This document shows, piece by piece, positions 1-9,000 of a stretch of 17,041 bases of DNA (the first letter of the stretch is position 1; every line of letters starts with the position of its first letter). The notes under the pieces were generated by a model. That model was given only the letters and a program-made list of their open reading frames with translations, was not told the DNA's origin and did no database searches. The DNA comes from JBBRFH01 sp038224615 (GTDB taxonomy: Bacteria > Planctomycetota > Phycisphaerae > Tepidisphaerales > Tepidisphaeraceae), in the NCBI GenBank assembly GCA_038224615.1, contig JBBRFH010000040.1, positions 1-17,041 on the forward strand, read 5' to 3'. A program made the translations under genes and the position numbers.

Positions 1-714
1 GTGCGACTCCTCGGCAACGAACTTTAACTCGCGGTCAGCCTTGCCGCCGGTGGTCGTGTACTGGGGCTTCTTGTCGTAGGCGCGGACTGTCGGCGTGAGC
101 GCGATGCGTATTCGGTCCGGATTCCGCGGCGTCGTCTCGAAGCTGAATGCGAAGTAGTTCTCCGACCGATCGTAGCTCCGCCCGATCAGATTATTGGCCC
201 GATCGACGTAGAACAGCACCTGACGCGGCACGTCGCTGCGAATCGGAATCACGACCTGTTTACCCTCAAGCCCCTGGATCTGCGTGCGTTTGCCCTTGCG
301 CTCTTCAATCAGCTTCCTGATCTCGCCCAGTTCGCCCATCGGCAATTGGCCGACACGGATTCCGTTCTTGAAAAGCTGGTCGTAGGTCGACAGGTCAACG
401 CTCTGCTCGTCGACACGTTTCCAGAACGTTTCGTCAGTCGTCACACTATCGCGCGGGAGTTCAATCTCCCAGATTTCGACGGAGTACAACAGGTCAAGTG
501 CCGGCCGTGCATCGCGCGGACTTTCGGGCAGCGGCGCGGTGACGATTTCCGCCGGCTGCGTCGCCGGAGTATAGGGAACATAGCGCTGCGGTGCCTCATC
601 CTGCCGCGCCGTCGCTGGCGCCGAAGGTGCGGCGGCGTCAGGCTTGGCGCCGCAGCCGACAATCGTCAGCGCCAAAAATGCGGCGAGGATATAGGCGCGA
701 TGCAGATACGTCAT
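1..714 (-). CDS. Putative lipoprotein of unknown function, 3' end cut by window
   Basis: Partial: 238 codons are visible and the frame is still open at base 1. The N-terminus is a short signal peptide followed by a lipobox, Ile-Val-Gly-Cys with Cys21, so the mature protein should be lipid-anchored and outside the cytoplasmic membrane. A Pro/Ala-rich linker (about residues 22-60) precedes a soluble region containing the stretches LLYSVEIWEIELPRD and LFKNGIRVGQLPMG. I do not recognise a named domain; similar small lipoproteins of unknown function are common in planctomycetes (general knowledge, not checked). The ATG overlaps the TGA of the upstream aminotransferase gene as ATGA (711-714), so the two are probably translated together. 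The lipobox supports this frame; the other frames here give arginine-rich low-complexity protein. Confidence 0.75.
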   Translation of the reverse strand, partial: MTYLHRAYILAAFLALTIVGCGAKPDAAAPSAPATARQDEAPQRYVPYTPATQPAEIVTAPLPESPRDARPALDLLYSVEIWEIELPRDSVTTDETFWKRVDEQSVDLSTYDQLFKNGIRVGQLPMGELGEIRKLIEERKGKRTQIQGLEGKQVVIPIRSDVPRQVLFYVDRANNLIGRSYDRSENYFAFSFETTPRNPDRIRIALTPTVRAYDKKPQYTTTGGKADRELKFVAEESH

Positions 715-1901
715 AGAGAAGCGATCAGTTCGACCACGCGCTGCAGCCCCTCGTCCCACTCGGCCGTTCGGATATTGATGGGCGGCGCCAGGCGGATGAC
801 CTTCTTGCTCGTGAGGTTCACGATCAGTCCCCTGGCGAGCGCCTTGTTCGTAAAATCCGCCGGCTCGGCGTTGAGCTCGATGCCAAGGAAGAGGCCCCGG
901 CCTCGCACCTCGGCGATTTTGCCGGAAACCGACGAATCGCCGCGCAGTTTTGCGATCGCGCGTTCGCCTTGCTGTGCGGCGTGTTCGACGAGATTTTCCT
1001 TTTCGATCGTTTCAAAGATCGTTCTTGCCACCGCCATACAGATCGGATTACCGCCGAGCGTGCAGCCGTGCCTGCCCGGGGTGAGCAGCGCGGCGACGTG
1101 TGGCTTGGCGTACATCACCGCTACCGGCAGACCGCCGCCCATTGCCTTGCCGAGGGTCATGATGTCCGGTTCGACGCCGTCATACTGGTGTGCGAACCAC
1201 CGACCCGTGCGGCCGCCGCCTGTCCATACTTCGTCGAAAATCAGCGTCAGGCCGTGAGCGTCGCAGATGTTGCGAACCTGCTGCACATGCCCCGGTGGAT
1301 AGACGTTGATGCCGCCCTCGCCTTGGATCGGTTCCATGATGACGGCGGCGGTCTCATCGTCGATGGCTTGGGTGAGCGCGTCGAGGTCAAGCGGGTCGAC
1401 GTTGACGAATCCCGGCACGGCAGGACCGAACCCTTCCTTGACCGCAGGGTTCCCCGTCGCCGCGATCATCGCCAGAGACCGGCCATGAAAACTCTTGATG
1501 AGCGAGATCGTTTTCCATCGCTTGCCGCCGTCCTTCAGCCCGCGCAGCCGCGCCAATTTGACGGCGGCCTCGTTAGCCTCCATGCCGCTGTGACAGAAGA
1601 ACGCCCGCCCGTCGAACGCGTGCGCCTTGATCCGCTCGGCGAATTCAACTTGCGGCTTGGTGTGCATCGCGTTGCCGACATGCCACAACTGCTGCGCCTG
1701 ATCAGCGGCGGCCTTGACCAGCGCCGGATGACAATGCCCCAGCACACACCCGCCAAAACCTGCGAAAAGGTCGAGGTAGCGCTTGCCGTCGGTATCGAAT
1801 AGATGCACACCCTCCCCACGCGTCATGACGACCGGAGAGCGGCCATAATTTTGAATGAGCGACGAACCCGCGCGATCAAGCCACTGCTGCGTATCGGACA
1901 T
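711..1901 (-). CDS. Class III PLP-dependent aminotransferase (acetylornithine/ornithine aminotransferase-like)
   Basis: 396 residues from the ATG at 1901, a usual length for the ArgD/ornithine aminotransferase group. Visible hallmarks are SGMEANEAAVKLAR (near residue 105), HGRSLAMIAATG, EPIQGEGGINV, the cofactor aspartate in FDEVWTGGGRTG (Asp223) and the PLP-binding lysine in TLGKAMGGG (Lys252). It should transfer an amino group between an omega-amino donor and 2-oxoglutarate in the cytoplasm; the substrate cannot be fixed from sequence, and arginine biosynthesis is only one option. The canonical DEVQ motif reads DEVW here. Two adjacent ATGs exist (1904 and 1901); GAGG sits about 6 bases before the second, which I prefer. 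A longer in-frame start at 1958 lacks a clear ribosome site. The gene is transcribed divergently from the oxidoreductase at 2006 and is coupled to the lipoprotein gene downstream. Confidence 0.9.
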   Translation of the reverse strand: MSDTQQWLDRAGSSLIQNYGRSPVVMTRGEGVHLFDTDGKRYLDLFAGFGGCVLGHCHPALVKAAADQAQQLWHVGNAMHTKPQVEFAERIKAHAFDGRAFFCHSGMEANEAAVKLARLRGLKDGGKRWKTISLIKSFHGRSLAMIAATGNPAVKEGFGPAVPGFVNVDPLDLDALTQAIDDETAAVIMEPIQGEGGINVYPPGHVQQVRNICDAHGLTLIFDEVWTGGGRTGRWFAHQYDGVEPDIMTLGKAMGGGLPVAVMYAKPHVAALLTPGRHGCTLGGNPICMAVARTIFETIEKENLVEHAAQQGERAIAKLRGDSSVSGKIAEVRGRGLFLGIELNAEPADFTNKALARGLIVNLTSKKVIRLAPPINIRTAEWDEGLQRVVELIASL

Positions 1902-2005
1902 CATTTTCCTCGAAAGCGTTGAGTCGCAAAGATTACCACATCGCCTGGGCGATCCCAACGCGGCAAGCCGTGCGATTTAAGCCGGCTTGCGATATTCTCC
2001 GCCGC

Positions 2006-3013
2006 ATGTCCAAGCTGCGTTGGGGCATCCTCGGAACGGGCAACATCGCGAAACAGTTCGCGACGGGCGTGCGCGCGTCGCAGTCCGGCGTCCTGGCCGC
2101 CGTCGGATCGCGGGCGACGACTTCGGCCGAGGGGTTCGCAAAGCAGTTCGGCGTACCCGTCGCATTGGCGAGCTACGACGCACTGATCCAGGACCAGTCC
2201 TACGATGCGCTGTACGTGTCGCTGCCGAACACGATGCACCACCAGTGGACGATCGCGGCGCTGCGGGCGGGCAAGCATGTGCTGTGCGAAAAACCGATCA
2301 GCGTGACGGCCGCCGAGGCGCAGGAAATGTTCGACGTAGCAAGGCACACCGGGCGGGTGCTTGTTGAGGCCTTTATGTACCGCGCTCACCCGCAGACGAT
2401 CGCCGCGATCGAGGCGATCAAGTCAGGTGCGATCGGCGCGACGAGGCTCATCCGCACCAGCTTCTGCTATCGCACAAAAAAGATTGACGGCAACATCCGC
2501 TTCGATCCGTCCCTGGCGGGCGGAGCATTGATGGACATCGGGTGCTATTGCATCAGCTTCTCACGGCTTTTCGCAGGGGGTGAACCAACGCAGATTCAGG
2601 CGATCGGCATCACCGGCGCGCAAGGCGTCGATGTCTCGGTTTCGGCGCAAATGCGCTTCGCCGGCGATGTGCTGGCGACCTTCACCTGCGCGATGAACAC
2701 GCAGGCCGATAATGCGGCACAAATTTGCGGGGATGAGGGGTATCTGGCGATCCCGATACCTTGGAAACCGCTGCCGGGCAAGGGCTTGGTATTGATCGAG
2801 CGGCAGACGCCACCGAAGCAGGACGGCGGCGCGATCGCGCGGCCGGCGAGCGAACGGATCGCCGTCGACGATGCGCGTGACGTTTATGCCGTCGAGGCCG
2901 ACGCGTTCTCGGACGCAGTTCATGGGAAACGGCCGGCATTCGTGTTGCCGGCCGAAACGATAGGGAACATGTTTGTGCTCGATCGCATTCGGTCCATGAT
3001 CGGCCGCGCGTGA
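2006..3013 (+). CDS. Gfo/Idh/MocA family NAD(P)-dependent oxidoreductase
   Basis: 335 residues. The N-terminal Rossmann fold starts at once with GILGTGNIA (residues 7-15), and the family catalytic EKP motif follows at about residues 95-97 (HVLCEKPISV). The C-terminal alpha/beta substrate domain contains GGALMDIGCYCIS. The MDIGCYC pattern resembles the branch with D-xylose/dihydrodiol dehydrogenases; the sugar substrate is not predictable. I chose the ATG at 2006 because the Rossmann motif begins six residues later; an in-frame ATG at 1919 would add 29 residues with no counterpart in the family, and neither start has a strong Shine-Dalgarno. It ends 31 bases before gmd on the same strand, so it may be in one transcription unit with the GDP-fucose genes and act on a sugar, but that link rests on position only. 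Confidence 0.88.
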   Translation: MSKLRWGILGTGNIAKQFATGVRASQSGVLAAVGSRATTSAEGFAKQFGVPVALASYDALIQDQSYDALYVSLPNTMHHQWTIAALRAGKHVLCEKPISVTAAEAQEMFDVARHTGRVLVEAFMYRAHPQTIAAIEAIKSGAIGATRLIRTSFCYRTKKIDGNIRFDPSLAGGALMDIGCYCISFSRLFAGGEPTQIQAIGITGAQGVDVSVSAQMRFAGDVLATFTCAMNTQADNAAQICGDEGYLAIPIPWKPLPGKGLVLIERQTPPKQDGGAIARPASERIAVDDARDVYAVEADAFSDAVHGKRPAFVLPAETIGNMFVLDRIRSMIGRA

Positions 3014-3029
3014 CCGATCGGGAATTCTT

Positions 3030-3035
3030 AAGGAG
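3030..3035 (+). promoter_or_regulatory. Ribosome binding site of gmd
   Basis: AAGGAG lies 9 bases before the ATG at 3045. It is the clearest Shine-Dalgarno in the nucleotide-sugar block and fixes the gmd start. Confidence 0.7.
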
Positions 3036-3044
3036 ACTGACGCA

Positions 3045-4067
3045 ATGACTTCAAAAATCGCACTCATTACGGGCATCACCGGCCAGGACGGCTCGTACCT
3101 CGCCGAACTGCTGATCGATAAAGGCTACACCGTCCACGGCGTCATCCGCCGCAGCAGCTCATTCAACACCGAGCGAATTGATCACCTCTATCGCGACCCG
3201 CACGATTCCAAAGCCAAGCTCTTCCTCCACTACGGCGACCTCATCGACGGCATCGGCTTTCGCGAGTTGCTGACGCGCGTCAAGCCTGAAGAGGTGTACA
3301 ACCTCGGCGCGCAGTCGCATGTGCGCGTCAGCTTTGATCAGCCGATTTACACGATGCAGACCGACGCCCTGGGCACGATGAATCTCCTGGAGGCGATCCG
3401 CGACGTACAAAACAGCACCGGCAAGCAGATTCGCTTCTATCAGGCGTCCAGCAGTGAGATGTTTGGCAAGGTGGTCGAAACGCCCCAGACAGAGACGACG
3501 CCGTTCTACCCCCGCTCGCCGTACGCGTGCGCCAAGGTGTACAGCTACTGGCAGACACTGAACTACCGCGAGGCGTACGGCATGCACGCCAGCAACGGCA
3601 TCCTGTTCAACCACGAATCCCCTCGCCGCGGGGAAACGTTCGTCACGCGGAAGATCACCCGCGCCGCCGGCCGCATCAAGGAAGGGCTTCAGAAGAAGCT
3701 GTTCCTGGGCAACCTCGACGCCAAGCGCGACTGGGGCTTCGCCGGCGATTACGTCGAGGCGATGTGGCTCATGCTCCAGCAACCGACGGCCGAGGATTTT
3801 GTGATCTCCACGGGCGAGACGCACAGCGTGCGTGAGTTCCTCGACGAAGTCTTCGGATACCTGCAGCTTAACTGGCACGACTATGTTGAAACAGACGAAC
3901 GTTATCTCCGCCCGACCGAAGTCGACCTGCTGCTCGGAGATTCCGCGAAAGCCACGCGCGTCCTTGGCTGGAAGCCGAAGGTCACATTCAAGACCCTGGC
4001 ACGGATGATGATCGAGTCTGACTGGGAACTCGCCAAGCAGCAAGCGTACCTGGCGGCGCGCAAATAG
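3045..4067 (+). CDS. gmd: GDP-mannose 4,6-dehydratase
   Basis: 340 residues, a typical full length. It is an extended short-chain dehydrogenase with NADP motif TGITGQDGSYLA (residues 9-20), followed by the family-specific HGVIRRSSSFNTERIDHLY. The catalytic Ser-Ser-Glu is in SSSEMFGK (Glu138), and Tyr160 and Lys164 form the YxxxK pair in PYACAKVYSYW; most family members have a Val where this one has Cys162. NHESPRRGETFVTRKITRA is the GDP-sugar contact region. The enzyme dehydrates GDP-D-mannose to GDP-4-keto-6-deoxy-D-mannose in the cytoplasm, the first committed step to GDP-L-fucose and related deoxysugars. The next gene (fcl, 36 bases downstream) takes the product onward, so this is a functional pair. 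Confidence 0.97.
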   Translation: MTSKIALITGITGQDGSYLAELLIDKGYTVHGVIRRSSSFNTERIDHLYRDPHDSKAKLFLHYGDLIDGIGFRELLTRVKPEEVYNLGAQSHVRVSFDQPIYTMQTDALGTMNLLEAIRDVQNSTGKQIRFYQASSSEMFGKVVETPQTETTPFYPRSPYACAKVYSYWQTLNYREAYGMHASNGILFNHESPRRGETFVTRKITRAAGRIKEGLQKKLFLGNLDAKRDWGFAGDYVEAMWLMLQQPTAEDFVISTGETHSVREFLDEVFGYLQLNWHDYVETDERYLRPTEVDLLLGDSAKATRVLGWKPKVTFKTLARMMIESDWELAKQQAYLAARK

Positions 4068-4103
4068 CGCCGCAATAGTCGCCTCGCCATTGACGCCTGA
4101 TTT

Positions 4104-5060
4104 ATGATTAACACGACAGACACCATCGTCATCACCGGCGGAGCCGGGTTCGTCGGCAGCTTCATTGTCGAGCAGCTCAAGTCACGCGGCTACGCGAATC
4201 TGGTCGTTCCGCGCCGGAAAGATTTCGACCTCACGAGCGAAGTGGCGGTCGAACGACTCTATCGCACCTACCAGCCCGACGCCGTCCTGCACCTGGCGGC
4301 CGAGGTCGGTGGCATCGGTGCTAACCGCGATAACCCCGGCCGATTCTTCTACGCCAATATGTCGATGGGCATGCACCTCATCGAGCATGCCCGCCGGAAC
4401 AGAGTGAAGAAATTCATCCAGACCGGAACGATCTGCGCGTACCCGAAGTTCACGCCGATCCCCTTCCGCGAAGACGAACTGTGGAACGGCTTTCCCGAGG
4501 AGACCAACGCCCCCTACGGGATCGCAAAGAAGGCGCTGCTGACGATGTGCCAGGCATATCGCCAGCAATACGGGCTGAACGCAATCTACCTGCTGCCCGT
4601 CAATCTCTACGGTCCACGCGACAACTTCCACCCGCACAGCTCGCACGTCGTACCAGCACTGGTCCGCAAGTGCGTCGAGGCCCGCAATGGCGGCGACACC
4701 TTTATCACTGCCTGGGGCACGGGTAGCGCATCGCGCGAATTCCTTTACGTCGAAGACATGGCCGGCGGGACGATCCAGGCGATGCTGACGTACAACAAGC
4801 CCGATCCGATGAACCTCGGCAGCGGCATGGAGATCACGATCAAGGACCTGACCGAACTGATCGCCCGCCTCTGCGGCTTCAAGGGTGAGATTCGCTGGGA
4901 CCCCACCAAACCTGACGGCCAACCGCGTCGCTGCCTTGACGTCAGCCGCGCAAAGCAGGAAATGGGCTGGTCGGCGCAGACGCCGTTCGAGGAAGGCCTG
5001 AGGAAGACGATCGCCTTTTTTGAACTCCATGCCGACGCGCCGCCAGAACGCGTGTATTGA
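4104..5060 (+). CDS. fcl: GDP-L-fucose synthase (GDP-4-keto-6-deoxymannose 3,5-epimerase-4-reductase)
   Basis: 318 residues, full length. NAD(P) motif GGAGFVG at residues 12-18; AAEVGGIGANRDNPG is diagnostic for the family. The catalytic cysteine is Cys111 in GTICAYPKF, and Tyr138/Lys142 are the YxxxK pair in APYGIAKK. The serine of the E. coli GSSC motif is Thr109 here, a conservative change. The protein epimerises C3 and C5 of the Gmd product and reduces C4 with NADPH to give GDP-L-fucose, a donor for fucosylated surface polysaccharides. It sits immediately after gmd. No fucosyltransferase or export gene is in the window. Confidence 0.95.
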   Translation: MINTTDTIVITGGAGFVGSFIVEQLKSRGYANLVVPRRKDFDLTSEVAVERLYRTYQPDAVLHLAAEVGGIGANRDNPGRFFYANMSMGMHLIEHARRNRVKKFIQTGTICAYPKFTPIPFREDELWNGFPEETNAPYGIAKKALLTMCQAYRQQYGLNAIYLLPVNLYGPRDNFHPHSSHVVPALVRKCVEARNGGDTFITAWGTGSASREFLYVEDMAGGTIQAMLTYNKPDPMNLGSGMEITIKDLTELIARLCGFKGEIRWDPTKPDGQPRRCLDVSRAKQEMGWSAQTPFEEGLRKTIAFFELHADAPPERVY

Positions 5061-5170
5061 AGCCGGTGAGCCGCAACCGACGACAAGCGCGGCGGCAAAT
5101 CGTTGCTGATTTCTTCGTGTTCGCCTCCGCGCTCATCGCATCTTCGAGCCGACCTTCCTAAACTCCCGGC
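5061..5170. other. Gap of 110 bases between fcl and the MBL-fold gene
   Basis: No open frame with a plausible start, no hairpin with a T-run and no good promoter match was seen. A purine-poor stretch precedes the ATG at 5171, which has no clear Shine-Dalgarno. Confidence 0.5.
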
Positions 5171-5815
5171 ATGAAAGTCCTCATGGACACCGGCGGGATT
5201 GCGGGCACGAACTGCTATCTGGTGGTCGACGAACAATCGGGCGACTGCGTGTTGTTCGATGCGCCCGATCACACTGTTGCCAAGCTCCTCGATACGGTCC
5301 GCGAGCAGAAGTGGAATCTCGTTGGCCTGTGGCTCACCCACGGTCACTTCGACCATGTGGCCGATCATCAAATCGTCCGGGATGCGTTCCCCGGCGTGAA
5401 GGTGCTGATGCACAGGCTCGACGAGCCGAAGCTGATCAACCCTGCCATGCGTTTCTTCCAATTGCCGTTCACGATCCCGCCCGGCAAGGCGGACGCATAC
5501 GTTGAGGATGGGCAGACGCTGACTTTGGGCTCACTCACCTGCCGGGTGATCCACACGCCCGGCCATGCGCCGGGACATGTGATGTACTACTTCGAGAACG
5601 ACCGCATCCTCGTCGGCGGCGACCTGATCATCGGCGGCGCGATCGGGCGATATGACCTGCCCGACTCGAACTATGAGGATCTCGCCGCCAGCGTTCGCAA
5701 GGTGATGAAATTGCCGGGGGAGACCAAACTCCTCCCCGGGCATGGCGAGCCGACCACACTGGGGCGCGAACTACAGACGAATCCATTTGTGCAGCAGATT
5801 ATCGAGCATGAATGA
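5171..5815 (+). CDS. MBL-fold metallo-hydrolase (glyoxalase II-like)
   Basis: 214 residues, cytoplasmic, no signal peptide. All ligands of a two-metal metallo-beta-lactamase-fold site are visible: THGHFDH (His57, His59, Asp61, His62), PGHAPGH (His132), Asp151 in VGGDLI and His191 in PGHGEPT. Its length suits the short YcbL/glyoxalase II-like group that lacks the C-terminal helical domain of classical glyoxalase II, so a thioester or related hydrolysis is likely, but the substrate is unknown. It follows fcl on the same strand after 110 bases in which I see no gene or clear signal, so it may have its own promoter. It converges with the large gene ending at 6002. Confidence 0.9.
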   Translation: MKVLMDTGGIAGTNCYLVVDEQSGDCVLFDAPDHTVAKLLDTVREQKWNLVGLWLTHGHFDHVADHQIVRDAFPGVKVLMHRLDEPKLINPAMRFFQLPFTIPPGKADAYVEDGQTLTLGSLTCRVIHTPGHAPGHVMYYFENDRILVGGDLIIGGAIGRYDLPDSNYEDLAASVRKVMKLPGETKLLPGHGEPTTLGRELQTNPFVQQIIEHE

Positions 5816-5825
5816 ACGCGTTTAC

Positions 5826-5887
5826 GTGGCACTGGTTTTCAACCGGTGTGCTGACATTCGAAAACACGGGTTGAAAACCCGCGCCAC
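5826..5887. repeat. Long imperfect inverted repeat between convergent genes
   Basis: Two 23-base arms (5826-5848 and 5865-5887) are inverted copies matching at about 20 of 23 positions, with a 16-base spacer. Each arm contains the small palindromic core GGTTTTCAACC or its complement. The element lies between two convergent stop codons (5815 and 6002), where it could fold into a long hairpin and stop transcription from both sides. It lacks the T-run of a standard intrinsic terminator. The nested palindromes also resemble REP-type dispersed repeats; only one copy is seen in this window. Confidence 0.75.
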
Positions 5888-6001
5888 GAAAAAGCGTCAC
5901 TTCGATGACGCAAGTTCGTTGTCGAGCAAAGCAGATGCTTCGCGAGCGGCGTTACTCATGTTGGTCGCGAAAACGCCTGGGGATACGCGACCGGTCTGGC
6001 A

Positions 6002-9000
6002 TCACTCGGCGACCGCGTCGGCGCCGATGGTGCCGGTAAGTGCTTCGATGTAGGCGGGCGACTTCACGCGACTAAGCTCTTTCTCCAGCCACGTCATGCG
6101 TTCGTCGCACATCGCGCAACTGTCAATGTCGTCACCCAGATGATCGCGGCGGGTCTTGATGTACGCGTGGTGTCGTTCGAGGTGCAGTTGGTCGATTCGC
6201 TGCTGTCTCTTTAGACGCTGCTGATACCAGTCGCTTTCGAGCAGGTAGCTGCGGGTGAACATCGTGCGCAGCTTCGGATCGTCGATCTTCATCTCGTTGT
6301 GCTGGCCGTCCACCATGATGTGGATGAGCGACTGCAGAGGCGGGCAGAGGTCGTCGACGGAGCCGTCTTCCATGTACATGCGTGCCACGCGCTGCTGCGC
6401 CTCGGCGATATTGTTCACACCATCGACAAACTGCTCGATGTCCTGGTCTTCCGGCCGAAGCATTTCAGGTGGGAACACCGCGACCGGGTTGTCGAACACG
6501 CGGCCGAAGAAATGGGCGACAAATCGCTCATTGACTCGCCAGCCCAGCCGCGACGCCAGCACCGGCTTGCCGTTGTGCATGAAGTCGGCCATGCGCTCGA
6601 GGCACTTGTGCTCGATCAGGTATTTCGCCGTGTGCTCGGCCGGACGCATGCGACACCATATTTCGGGAATCAGCAACGAAACATCGTGATCAACCCGGCA
6701 ATTCGGCCCGACGTACCCCGACGCGGTGCAGAACCCATCGGCACCGGTAAGAATGAAGCTGACCAGCGCGTTGTTCAGATCGGCAGACGCGCGGATCGCG
6801 TTGAACGGTCCTTTTGTCAGGGCACCTTCGCTGCCAACACCTGTGGTCGACGGACTCTTGCCCGTCAGGGAGCAGATGAAGTCCATGAACAGTTCAGGCA
6901 GTTCCTGGTAATGGATCGGGTTGTACACCGCCAATGGCCGTATGCCCGGTTCGCCGGGATTGTTGCGACGTCCGCAAAGGACGCTGGTCACGGGAAATGT
7001 CACCGGCTCGCCCATCGGCACCCGGCGATAGAGCCGTGCGCTGATGCCGGCGAGCGTTGCCTCGCGCGGGCGCTGGTAGTCGGGACGCGTCTGCAAGTAG
7101 CGAGGATTCTTCGTCGGCTTGCCGTCGACGATGCGCGGCTTGGCCGAGCAGATCAGAAAGCTGTCGCGATCCAGTGAGGCGTCGCGCAGCGTGGTCTTCA
7201 TCGGCTCGGAGAAGAACTCGAATTGCTGCACGTTCTCGACCATGGCTTTGGCGTCGCCGCCGGTGAGAGGCTGGTAGTTCGAGGCGAACAGGCCCTCCTG
7301 CGACATGTCGAACTCAGTCTGCCGATCCAGCCCGGGATGCACGGCGTCGTCAGGACGCTGAAACAACCGCGCTTCCGTATTCTCCAGCAGTTTTACGCTC
7401 GGTGCCTCGATGAACAACGGTCCGCCGACGACGTCATGCGTGGGCACGGTGATCGAGGCCGTGATGTCATCCTCGAACTGCACCTTCGACGCCGCGATAA
7501 AGTCCTGCCGCAGCTTGTACAGCCGCCAGTTCCCATCGGGAGAAAATCCGACGCGCAAATAGCTGCCGACGAGTTTTCGACCGTTGAGTTTGAGTTCATG
7601 CCCGGGCTGGCCGTTCACTTCGTCGACGCTGAAGTGCGATCGCCAATCTGCCCCCCATTTCGCGTCGTAAAAGCGTTTGATGATGAACGCGATGGCGCGG
7701 ATGTGTCCGGGGATGGAGTCGAGCCACGCGTTGTACTCCGGCTTGTACTCGTCCGAATGCGACAGCAGTTTGATTACGCTTCCCAATGACCGCTGAGGCG
7801 AAAGCACCAGCCGCGATGGCTTGTTGGCGAACGCCGGCGGAGGCGGACTGCGGAAGCGGACGCTGTAGTCCTTCGTGAAGATCGCCTCGACGATGTCGAG
7901 ATCCTTCTTGAAGTCGGCGACATAGATCGGCCCGTAGACGATCGATTCACCGATCGACTTGCTGATCTCGCTCTTTCCGCCGCCGCTCACGGTGCAGGGC
8001 TTGTGACAAACCGTCCCCTCGGCGCGCGTGCCGACCAGTCGCCAACTCGGCGCACCCGGATGTCGCTCGTAGCGCAGTTTGTAGCCGATCGGCAGCACGT
8101 ACACCGTGTCGGGCAGCAGCTTGAGCGTGTTGGTGCGGCCGTCCTTGCGAAGCGTCACGGTCTGTGTCTTCGCATCGAATTCGGCAGCCTCATGGACGTA
8201 GATGATCGACGGGTCTTGTGTGTCGATCGCGTACCCTTCCACGTGTACATCAACGCGGTCGCCAAGCAGCGTCATCGCATTGACAAACGTATAACCCTGG
8301 TCGAGCACCTTCTGGTCGAGCTTGAAGTAATCGCCGTGGTTGAAGCTCGTCACCGCCAGCGCCCCGCCGGCGTGTTCTTCTTCGGACAGGCCCGAGAGAT
8401 TGGCGCTGAAGCTGATCTGCGTCTTGACCTCTTTCTTGCAGTAGCCGAAGTAGTTGTCGGAGATGATCGTCACCATCACGCCGGCCTTGGAGCGGAGAGC
8501 GATCTTGAACGGCTGGCCGTTGTTGTATTTCTCGTCTTCCGTCGTCCAGCACATGCCTTCGCGCTTGGCGCGGTCGCCCGCCTCGGACACGTGTGGCAGG
8601 CCGAGGGCCTTCTTGTTGAGGCCGACGATGTGCGGCGCGAGGATGACGCACCCGGTGTGGCCGGTCCAATGCTCGGCGTCGAGTCCCGCATCGTTTTCGG
8701 GCAGATAGGGGTCGCCGGCGTTGCCGAAGATTGATTCGACGAAGTCGAGGTTGCACACCAGCCCGCCGGGCGCAAAAAAGCGTGTCTCCATCTGCTTGCG
8801 CGGACGCAGGCCGGGCACCTCGGGCGCGACCGTCGGGCGGAGCAGCAGCGTACACCACGTTTCGACAGGCTTGGCCTCGGTGCCGGTGAACGGCAGTTGC
8901 AGCAGATTGCCCGGCGGACGCAGCGCGGCTTCCAGCAGCCGCGCGTAGGTCACAATCGGCACGGCCAGCTTATCCCCCGGCACGGGCAGCCCGAAATCGG

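Noticed and set aside
862..872. The SLTGKSPSTTG and SGGGKSEISKS stretches of the PEPCK-like protein as classical ATP-binding P-loops (positions are residues)
   Set aside because: Neither has the full GxxxxGK[ST] spacing, and a PPi-type enzyme would not need a nucleotide P-loop; they are noted only as conserved-looking clusters.
969..1802. A 277-residue open frame on the plus strand
   Set aside because: Antisense to the aminotransferase, whose motifs are unmistakable; the plus translation is Arg/Asp/Val-rich without domain features.
5742..6053. A 103-residue open frame crossing the inverted repeat
   Set aside because: It overlaps the ends of two well-supported genes and translates the repeat; no ribosome site.
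6299..7177. A 292-residue open frame on the plus strand
   Set aside because: Shadow of the PPi-PEPCK-like gene; composition dominated by Arg, Ala and His.
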